Notes under the pieces: generated by a model
Databases searched by the model: none
What the model saw: the letters and a program-made list of their open reading frames with translations, nothing else
What the model was told of the DNA's origin: nothing
Shown: positions 50,590-61,028 of the stretch, piece by piece
Position numbering within the stretch: the stretch's first letter is position 1
How the letters are laid out: every line of letters starts with the position of its first letter
Program-made: the position numbers and the translations under genes
From: Balanoglossus misakiensis
Taxonomy: Eukaryota; Hemichordata
Length of the DNA: 64,000 bases
NCBI GenBank assembly: GCA_040954595.2
Contig: CM082578.2
Span: 5,332,001-5,396,000, forward strand
Direction: 5' to 3'

Positions 50590-52961
50590 AAAATAAGGGA
50601 ATTTTTTAAAGAAAAGATTGTCTCCATAACGATTGTGAGACTGAATATATTTCTCAAAATTGTTGATGCTCACTTTGTTCTGATTGTGACGTTGCACTAA
50701 ACTAGGATTTCGTTGACATAAACTTGGCGCAACGAATCGGTTGCTTCACCCAAAAGTACGATTGCCATTATTTTTGCCTTTAGCCTAATGTTCTAAATAC
50801 ATGTACACCCATCGCATGAGAATAAAGCGTGAGTTCAAAGTTTACTCGACGTTCTTCTCATTGTATTTTGACGATAGTTAAATGACAATGTAGACGAATG
50901 CACGAATCAAGACAGTACAAATGTAAATCTAGTCTGATTATTTTGTATTCATGATTTATTACCTGTCTCTGTTTAGTTGCTTAGCATTGTGTTTCTCTTC
51001 GGGGAAACTGTAGTATGTGACATACGCCCGCTGTTGGCCTGGTTCGCGAATTTAAACAAGACAGGGAAGCAATGGGACTGCAGAGAACCGCATTTACCTT
51101 CAGCCGAAAAAAAAAATATTCGCTCGCCGCTCCTGGAACTAGGTAAAAAAAATCCGATGAACAAGATTTGTTTTTCTCTCTGGCCTTATGATTTTTAAAC
51201 GTCACTTCCTGGTAATATCCTTGGCTGGCATATCTCAGGGACTATTTGTGACACAGATATGAAATATTGCCTTCTGTGGTCATGAATGGCTGGGCAAAGC
51301 GGTGATATCAAATGCATTCTGCTTAATACTTCTGCACCGACGTGCGCTATGTAAATTATGAAGAACCATCGAAACAGAGGTGGCTCTCTACCCAGTAACC
51401 GTTATCGTTCACGAAGTATAGGATCCACCGGGAGCCGCGTTTGCCCTCAACACAATGATAATAACTGATAAAAACTGTCAAAATGAATGAATTAATATTG
51501 GTTGATAACAATTTTTCTTGAGTGTTCCACAACAACATTTGAAACGCCTTCTCCGTTATGTCGACGTCATGGCCAAATGAAGTGGGCAGCGGGTGATTGC
51601 AGAATCTATCGCTTTCTGCAACAGGTGCCGACTCGCAACAGGTGGTTGCATCACTGTCTCTGAAATAGTTCTGTAACATGAATGTTTATAAGAAATGCTC
51701 GATATGAATAAACGTTGCTTACTCACAGTATCATATGCATGTCTGAGAATTTAAGTAATTGTTGTATCATTCTTTGGACAAGTTTTCTTTGCGGGACAGT
51801 GTCCAAACATGGAATCACGTCAGATCACCGCTTGAGGGCGTAGTGCAGCACACCCTACACAGTAAAAAACAGACATGGACGAAATACGCAGATGAAGGTA
51901 CTATATAATTGGCAAAATCTAATCCACCAAAATCCACCAAAATCTAATCAGATTTTGCCATTTGGAAACTGAACCAGCGTACCAAATTTGACTTGAATCC
52001 GTCCAGCCGTTCTTGAGATATCATGCACACAGACAGACAGACAGACATACTCACACACATACACACACACACACGCACACATACAAGTTAACATACACAA
52101 GGCTATTATTATTGTATCAAAATTATAGAATTGTAATTTATTGCAAAGTATAATCATTGTGACAACAAACATTTTCAAGTTTCCATGAAATTACAGTACA
52201 AATGTTCAAAATGTAGGCATCCAGTGGTATCAATACATATAATCATACTTGGCTCAGTAGCCCAAACCTATGGACTTTTAGAACATGTGTGGCACCAATT
52301 ACAGAAATGTACAAAGCATATAAAAACATTTTTGTCATTTCCTCTAAGTAAATAATATAAAACCTGCATCCTAAATAATGTCTTTCATCGTGGATTTCAA
52401 AAGAAACTATCACCTTGCCTCGCAAAGCAAAAATTGTGCTGTGGGAGGTAAGTACTAATACAAATGAGAAAATTGACTTTCCTGCACATACAATAAGTTT
52501 CATTCAAAATGTAAATTGTAACAGATATTTTGCTGAACATATCTAATGATAAAGAAGAGTCCAAATATATTGACATATGTCACATCTGAATGTAGCAATT
52601 CTTATCAGATGGGAGTACATTGTCACTGAAGCTAGTTATTTCATCACATTAACTTATCATATACATTGGAAATATAACAGGGATTCAGAAATTTTCGGTC
52701 TAGCCATGAAGGTTAAAATAATGTGTTGTTTTGTCCTCCTCTAAACCAGTAAACAAGATTATACTTCAACCCAGTTGAAGTATTTGAATCACTTTCAACA
52801 AATTTAACAGGGTCAATAACATGATTGTCCCTTATATAGTCAGACAAAAATGGAAATATTAATGGAGCAGCATTTCATGGTCATGTTATCGTTACCTGAA
52901 TCACCTGCCATCTATATCTACACTGTATATCATTTACTTCTGGGTTCCAGTGGGAATGTAT

Positions 52962-55900
52962 TTACACTTTGTTGGCCATGGGTTTCTGAATGGTGATATT
53001 ATGAATAAGATCCTTCTGGGATGGCATTTCAGGCCGAATGATCTTTTCAGACATGTGTGATATAAACTTATCATTGATATTAGCTGACAATAACATCAAA
53101 AGGTTGTAACAGACATCACCGGTAAAGTCCTTTTCTCTGATATCAGGTGGATAGAAATCATTTCCAAAGGTATAAAATCTGACTGTGATTTTTTTCAATC
53201 CAGTACGGCCATGCTGCATTAATTGGTATGTTGGTAATAACAAATCGGTCCCTATCAGCTTCATGTCTGGTAAATCGACTGGCAGAAAACAACTACTTAA
53301 ACTAGTAAAACTCAAGGTGATTTTCTCTAAAGTTGCATTGAGAGAAAATGCCTGTACTAGGGGTTTAAGTGTAACCTTTGGGGACTGGTATTCACTCATT
53401 TTGTCCTGTACCAAACATTTCAATGTTTTTAAATGCCTGTTTGTTTTGATGAGTTCACTTATACAAGCAATATCACCAAATCTTACTGACAGCTCGAGAT
53501 CTTGAAATGTGGTGTTTGTCATCATACTATCAAGAAGGTTTGACGACAAATTCTTCCTTCCTTGACATACATATTCTGCCATTCCTTCAAAAGATAGAGT
53601 AAGGGCTTTCAGATTATGGCTGGGTAGCTGCACTGCACTGACTAATGCCTTGTAACATTGCCTGTCTTTGGCATGATCTCCCATAGAAACAATGTCGTAC
53701 CAAGCTAATTTGCTAGTGTTCTGGCAAGTTTTAATGAAGTCGGCCATTTTCGCCAGCTCTGACAAACTGCCAATACTAACCACAATAAGTTCTTTAGGTC
53801 CACTGATTTTCAGGGATTCATATGGAATGACATGTGTGACACATCTGTTTGTACGTAATACTAATGACAATGTAGTAATGCATTTGTTTCTCCCACAGGT
53901 TTCAATGAAATTTCTAAAAACTGCATGTCTTTCATCACTACTGATTATCACATCAACATTTAATTTCTGTACTGCAGCCGTTTTTTGCAATGCTGTCTGC
54001 AAAATTTCCAGCTCCTGTTTGCTCACTCTGTCAGAGATATCTACAACGAGCCATTTTAAAGAGATAAGATTTTTCTTCAACACATCTGCTAAGAGATATA
54101 ATTGCTTTGTGTTCATTTCGTCAATGTTAATACTAAGACAATGATCAATTTTAGGTTCAATTTGCCTTCTGTTGTCGTATTTTAAAATACCCAATACCAC
54201 ATCAATAAAGGCCGGGTTGGATATGTAAAGACAACAGGAATCTTCATTTGAAACACAGCAAATGTCAGGTATTATTCCAAAGGTCAGATACACGTTTAGA
54301 GACGTCAAATACCACATTTCTTTCTTAAAAAAGAAGGGTACAATAAACTTGATAAAGTCACAATAAATGACACTCTCATGCAACAAGCTAATACATCTAC
54401 GAAGATTCATTGAAATGCTGTAACAATCAGCATTGCCATTACATAGTGTTTCACTCCCCACCTTTCCAAACGCTTCAAACAGAGGACCTGCCTTGGCTTG
54501 AAGTTGGCCAGCTACAAACAACAGGACCTGGAAACCTTTTTGGACATCTTCAAGCAAGTGATGGAAGTCTGTAAACGAATTAAACTCCCTAACACACTGG
54601 GCAATGTGCAGTGCAGCAAAATACTCCTGCCATGTTTTGTGACAGAAGAAACACAGCTTCCTTGGTTTCGAGCGTGAAATCCCGCAATCCCGAACAAGCA
54701 ACCCCAAAGACAATAGTGATTCCGATTGTTCACGTATGTTTGACTCATTTATCAGCATATTACCCTCTTTTAAATTAACATATGCAATACATGCTAACTT
54801 ATTCACTTCATTCATGACATGGCTTGGGACTTCTCCGTCAGCAAGACTGATCTCCATCTTTGCACAGTACCTTTTCAAAATGCTCTGCAACATTTCAGAG
54901 TACAACTCGGTTACTCTGGTTGGAAAAACGTCTCCAATTTGATGGTCCTCCCAGAGTACACACAACAAAGTTACATGTAGCGGATTACTAAGAATACCAC
55001 CGAAACTGAGTGTGCCCACATCATGTAATCTCGACATCAATTCATTAACCTTCATTCTATTCTGTTTGAAGTACTTTAGCATGTAAGCTCTAGTATCACC
55101 ACCTGTAAAGCCTTGCACCTGGTAATGCAAATCACAATCTTTCAGCTGCCTATCACATTCATGGGGCCTTGTAGTGACAACCACTGTACTACCTAACAGT
55201 AATTTCTTGGCAATAATTCTACTCATCTCCGAATTCTCCTTCATACCGCTATCCATCTCATCTAAGCCATCGCAAACAATCAAAATAGACTCTTTATTAT
55301 CTGATAAAAACTTCCAAAGCTCATCTTTTGAAATTTTGGCATCATCTGGAAGCAACTGATCGAATATAGTGGCTGATATGGATGACTTGTCCATATGCCT
55401 TGCCTCTAGTAAAAACACCAATTTGAACTGGTCTAACTTTCCACAAGCCCAATCATAGGCTACTTTCCTGCAAAACATAGATTTGCCCATAGCTGGTGCT
55501 CCTTCAATTCTGATTATTTTTGCTTTCTGCCCACTTCCAGATAATCCAAATATTTCACTTTCAGAAATATTCTTGGCCTGTTGAGAGTTTACGTTTTCTT
55601 TTATGACTTTACCCCGTTCATCAACTTCGACCACTTGTAGCCGTGTATACACATCACTCAGATAGAGGGAGAAGTTGTCATTCCAAGGTAAAGGTTGGAA
55701 CTTGATGAAATGCTCTCTGTATAAATTTTTGAGGTACTTTATCAGCCATTCAACTCCACTCGAAGTCTCTATAAAACAGCAACAAAATAATAAATAGTTT
55801 AGTTGTATGGGGACTGAACAAAACTAAGCACCATCAAGAAGACACTGCGAAAATGTTTTTAGATCAAAATTATATGTGTATCCCTTCAAATATGTAAAAC

Positions 55901-57150
55901 CTTTTACGTAAAGGTAAGAATTTCCGCTTTGATGTATAATTATTGATAAGAAGATATTAAGTACCTGATTGACATGTACCGGTTGATCTTTGCATGAACG
56001 TCTCAACTTTTTCCTTCAGATCAACTCTTCCTACTGACTTTAACATGTCTCTCAACATCTCAGTGTTAGACTCTGTTATATAGCCATGTTTTACCATGGC
56101 CATGAACAGGTCAAAAGGATCCTTTAACTTTTCAAGTCTTCCACCGGGGATTTTGTCAATGCATCGATCTTTCATTCTCTTGTAAGTATCTGAAAATTAA
56201 CCACAAAAGATAACTGCCGATGACAAACTCTAAATATGTCTGTTGTATGATAGTCCTGGGAATAGGAAGGTCAAATAGGGCCTGTGACCAACAGTAGTGC
56301 GAGGGTTGTTACAGGAGACTGTCTCTAAGACTTAGAAAAGGGGGGAATTTTGGCATTGAATGGGTGGTATCGTTGATTCAATTTCGCCTTTGTGTGAGTT
56401 AAGGCAATGATCTTCTGAACTTCGAAATGCGATTGTGCCGTGACCTTTTTGACAAGTATTCAATCACCTTTACGGTACAGGTGGTTCCGCTTGTTTACAG
56501 AGTAAACACACCGTGACTGTTATCGGTAAGCACAGTAATTCGTTTCCTCAATTATGGTTAAAGCATTTGGATAATGGAAGATTACAAACAACAGGATTAA
56601 TTTCTACAATCACATCGGAGACAAAATTTGCCGCTCTATCACGAATATCGCAATGTACTCGTCCCAAAAACAACCATTTACCGTCGAATGAAGTCAACTG
56701 CGCATGTGCTAGTTACATATGAATAATTATTAACAACTTTATTACATATTGACAACACACTTTGGGAAGTGTAGTAGAACAAATAATATGCCCATTTAAT
56801 TTAGGATATTATGTTTTAATTTGTTAAAGTGTAAATGTGCATGTCGCCAAGGAGATCAAATTGTCATAACAGGGTTATCGCAGGTTAACCAAAAGGCGCT
56901 ATAAACCCTAGAAATTTCAAGTTCACTCGCTGATGCAAAACACCAGTTTAAAATTTCTCCCCGTACTGGTTTATACAGCTAACACACGTATATAACTGTG
57001 TAATTGCAAGCACTGCCAACGATAAAACACCCTACCATCAGTTATTTCATCCGCAATATTGGCCAAAAAATCAACAAACGGGTCTATTTTCTGTCTCTTG
57101 GCATCTGACTGATCACCTTCCTCCCGACTACTTCCTTGTGCGTCCGCCAT
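52962..57150 (-). CDS. NLR-C: DED-NACHT receptor, mosaic of A- and B-like sequence
   Basis: Exons 57150-57036, 56189-55965 and 55768-52962 join into 3147 nt, 1048 residues, same phases as A and B. DED (IDKIPGGRLEKLKDP, LRDMLKSVGRVDL), NACHT Walker A GAPAMGKS, Walker B ILIVCDGLDE and sensor VVVTTRPHE are intact. The NACHT half follows NLR-A, but 53561-54125 appears identical to 45544-46108 of NLR-B, and the extreme C-terminal part (VDLPDMKLIGTDLLLP) is again A-like. An in-frame ATG at 57180 could add ten residues, but it is not conserved in the other copies, so the MADAQ start at 57150 is preferred. Role as for NLR-A. Confidence 0.88.
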
Positions 57151-57939
57151 GATGGAATCGATGACATTTAACCTCAGCATACTGCCAGCAAGTGCCCGTT
57201 GTTAAAAATCTTTCCTTTTCTCATGGTTTTTTTGTATTCGTTTACACATGCATGTCGTCTCTGTGTTTATGTCTCTCTATTCAGGCGCCAGTATTCACGT
57301 GTATGATCGACTATATTGCGACGTTTCATCGCTAGTCAAAACAGCGGAATTAAGAGAGAGTCGTTCCTTTAGGCTATCTGATATAGGCCTACCGCAGAAT
57401 AAACAGCATCACTTATGCATCTGAAAATAACTTTTGTATGACGCAGAAGTTGTGTTCTGTTGTTATTGCATATATGTTCCGTCAACTTTCACAAAGCGTC
57501 TTGATTTTTTTACAGTGATGCGGCAGCGATGACGCAAACCTGAAACGGTCGTTGATTGACCAAAATATCACAATCATTGTTATGCAAAGTGAGGTCATAG
57601 GTCAGGTCTCCCAGTCCTGTGATTCAGAATCGCGATATTGCATCGTAATACGAGAAATGTTTCATGAACGCGAACAATTATCGTAAACTTTGAGATTTGC
57701 ATACAGTGACATTAACTTTCCGATTCACCTGTCGACAGTTGGCTGGATAGCAATAATTTATGTGTATAGAAGCTTCTTTGAACAACATATTTTTTAAAAT
57801 TCCATTGGAATTGATACTCGACAAGATTAGTCAGAAAAAAAACTGCAGTCGAAATACACGATGTTCCCTCAGTATGCCCGAGCTGAGATGTTTTAAAACT
57901 AGTTAATTTCCACAAGGGCCCTTTGAATGAACACTGTTA

Positions 57940-58713
57940 GGGAGCATTCGTTTTTTACAGGGAGGGGGGGGCCGGTGGAAATCAGGGGGGGGTTTACTTT
58001 TACAAAGCAGTTTTATAATCAAGGGATTATTATATAGGGACTGAAAGGGGGGGACTTGAAAACTTTGACGGCTTAATATTTATTTTGAGTCCACAAAAAT
58101 GCAGTTTCGCGTCCTTTATTTTACAAAATTTTCTAATGTGGGAGGGGGACACCCCCTCCCACACCCACCCCCTCCATTCATCAACACCTTTCAATCATTG
58201 ACTGGTTTATCTAGTGTCCCAGGTCAGGGGACTTGCCCCCACCCCATGATAACTTTGAGCGGCGACGTTAATTTGCTTTTGCTGGGTTCATTAAAATGCA
58301 GCTTTGAGCTCTGTATTTTATAAAAATTTTCTTATGTGGGAGGGGGACACCCCCTCCCAAACCCACCCCCTTCAATTCTCGGTTTACAATGTCTCCCAAC
58401 ACAGAATACAAATACTTAAAATATAAAAACAATGTTCAGTAGACATGTAAATGAACAGACATAAATTGACAACAGAGAAAAAGATGCTGAAAAAAGACAA
58501 ACTGAAAATAGTTGAAGCGCACATATGTGGTATGTCGAACATACACCAATATCTGACAAAGTTTGATAAGTTAATCCGGTGGATAAACTTTTTTTTTGGG
58601 GGGGGGGGGGTCACATTTTAGAAAAGTAATTTCCAGGGGGGGTTGCCTTTTACATTTAGTCGGCGACTCAAATTCCACCGGCCCCCCCCTCCGTGTAAAA
58701 AACGAATGCTCCC
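57940..58713. mobile_element. PIF/Harbinger-type non-autonomous element 2 (774 bp)
   Basis: The ends read GGGAGCATTCGTTTTTTACA inward on both sides. TTA is duplicated at 57937-57939 and 58714-58716. Units 1 (near 42303) and 2 (near 50308) have the uninterrupted site with one TTA. Its interior (58045-58440) shares the AAAATGCAGTTTCGCG and GTGGGAGGGGGACACC sequences with element 1, so the two are relatives with different termini. No transposase. Confidence 0.87.
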
Positions 58714-58937
58714 TTAAGGAAATGTCGGCTAGGATCATTTGCTTCAATTTTCAACAACGATCTGCATACATGTATGATCTTTACCATTTTATCACAGCAA
58801 GGAAGCATTATATAGCGGTTGACGTTTTTGGCTTGTTAACCAAAATCAACCGCAAAATCTCACATTTTACGCACTATTTGTACTATGAAATTGAGCTGAT
58901 ATTTTAAATTTTTGCTGTTTGATTTAAACGAAGGCAA

Positions 58938-59433
58938 GTGTATGTATGTATGTATGTACATTTATGTATGTATGTATGTATGTATGTATGTATGTATGTA
59001 TGTATGTATGTATGTATGTATGTATGTATGTATGTATGTATGTATGTATGTATGTATGTATGTATGTATGTATGTATGTATGTATGTATGTATGTATGTA
59101 TGTATGTATGTATGTATGTATGTATGTATGTATGTATGTATGTATGTATGTATGTATGTATGTATGTATGTATGTATGTATGTATGTATGTATGTATGTA
59201 TGTATGTACATTTATGTATGTATGTATGTATGTATGTATGTATGTATGTATGTATGTATGTATGTATGTATGTATGTATGTATGTATGTATGTATGTATG
59301 TATGTATGTATGTATGTATGTATGTATGTATGTATGTATGTATGTATGTATGTATGTATGTATGTATGTATGTATGTATGTATGTATGTATGTATGTATG
59401 TATGTGTGTATGTATGTATGTATGTATGTATGT
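58938..59433. repeat. (TATG)n tetranucleotide array, about 490 bp
   Basis: A nearly pure array of more than 120 units. It is broken twice by the same variant GTACATTTATG, near 58956 and near 59208, 252 bases apart, and once by TGTG near 59404. All frames through it (MYVC and HTYI repeats) are artefacts. Confidence 0.97.
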
Positions 59434-60676
59434 TATGTCTCACTTTGTTTCTGCTAGTTTCTCTGTGGGTCGTTGAAATCTAGCATTCGATAATATTTAC
59501 TAGTGTATGTAAAGCAATCTCACACCGTCAATTGCTATCAACTATACTGACATATCAGAATGCACTTTATCCGCAGGGATTAGAATAACAAAGAAGACAG
59601 GCTTCACCGCCACTCTTATCAAACATTATGCGTATTTACGGGCAGATGATCATATTAGCGACGGAAATTCACCAGGGCAGTTTGGAAACCACTCCAATAC
59701 ACTTTGTTCGATTTCTTCGAGTACTTTTGGCTTAACATGCTACCCTAGTTACCAGACTTTTGCTGCTGAAACACTGTGCTGTGGGCTGAACGAATGCGTT
59801 AATATAGAAGTGCATTTGCATTATTTACGCGATTTATAAAGACACCGAAGACGGCCGAAAAACCACGGCCTCGAATGACCTTTTAGCGGGTCTGGGTCAT
59901 TCCGACAATGCCATTTTATTATCCATTTATCACAATACATGGAGAAGTGTTTGAATAAGTCCATTCTTGTTGTCTAAATACCGTGCCTACATCTGTGGCC
60001 TGGTTGCTACACACCTTTCACTGGTGTACGACACAGCCACAATGCGCAGCGCGACCAAGCCTTTGATTGCCATACACTATCTAATTTAATTGTAAAGAAG
60101 ACCCCGTAGACTGATAAATAAATAAATACAGTTCAAGGCGCTGTCCACCGACCCATCTGTTAAATCTTTCCAATTTCAATCCAGAATGACCTTGTTTTAA
60201 CATTCCTTTCGTGTTTTCAACAGTTTGGGACGTGAATTCACCGAGTACCTTTGAATACCTCTTATGATGAACTTGTTCAAACACCCTTCTACTCGAGCCT
60301 ACACCTTGATTGGTGTAGACATACGTGCGGAGTCTGAGAATGACATTTCTGTTGACATCGAGTCGAATCTATATATATATGCACCTTGATTACTGGCATC
60401 TTTTGAAAAGGACAACAGTTGTACACTTTGGTTTATCATCAGTATCGGCGGCATCTGTTCGCCGCTCCCATTGGTCAGTGTTTACTCTGATGTCGAGGTC
60501 ATGCTGATTCGCGCTAGGTTGAGGGTCCCCCCTTAGCAACCACTCTCAGAACGCTGCTGAACGATCGCCCTGTCCCATACTTGACCACAAATCTCTCCGT
60601 AAACGCGCTGTTCGAGGCGTCCTTCCCCCCACTCCTGTAGACCGCGGCACTCGCGTGCTCCACAGTTCGTCCAAAA
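59434..60676. other. Spacer and probable promoter region of the SPMIP1-like gene
   Basis: No exon recognised. The last 250 bases before the ATG at 60677 are richer in CpG than the surroundings and contain TTAGCAAC (60533-60540), a half-site of the RFX X-box, as might suit a ciliary gene promoter. Confidence 0.4.
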
Positions 60677-61028
60677 ATGTCGCGCGTTTCCATGGATACG
60701 CAGAGGCAAAATTTCATCGTTGAGTCGATACAGAAAGAGGCGCACTACAGAATGAGATGGCAGACACGATACAGCAAGGAATACGCAAGACTCTTCCACC
60801 AACGGGAGCCCGTGGACGAAGAGACTCCGAGACCTGGGCAACCGCTCGCGAGGACAACTTTAAAAGTCGTGGACCCTCCCCGAAAAAGTCTTGGGCAGCG
60901 AATGAAGGAAACCAGACTTCAGCGCGACCAGGGAATATCCGGTGAATGCGACGACATCAAGGGGAATCAGGTGCCACTCACCGAGATGAGGCCAGCATCG
61001 AAGACGACGAAATCTTTACTCTATTCAG
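60677..61028 (+). CDS. SPMIP1-like ciliary microtubule inner protein, first coding exon
   Basis: The ATG at 60677 opens 117 codons ending in phase 1 at a GT donor (TCA G|GTATGA). The product starts MSRVSMDTQRQNFIVESIQKE, then R-x-R-W-Q-x-RY, a basic proline-rich middle and a terminal EMRPASKTTKSLLYSG. This order resembles SPMIP1 (ATP6V1FNB), a small sperm-axoneme microtubule inner protein, whose first part also has M-S-R, D-x2-RQNF, an R-W-x2-KY motif and a TR-LLY-G block before the exon junction. The expected following exon (GRYxYL and YGW motifs) is not seen before the window ends, so the gene is partial here. The assignment rests on motif memory and is moderate. Confidence 0.6.

Larger units (their letters stand above)
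50472..58870. repeat. NLR tandem unit 3
   Basis: Third direct repeat, with the dispersed repeat at 50472-51110, the microsatellite at 52027-52079, NLR-C, and a Harbinger-type insertion at 57940-58713. Similarity ends at about 58870. Confidence 0.9.
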
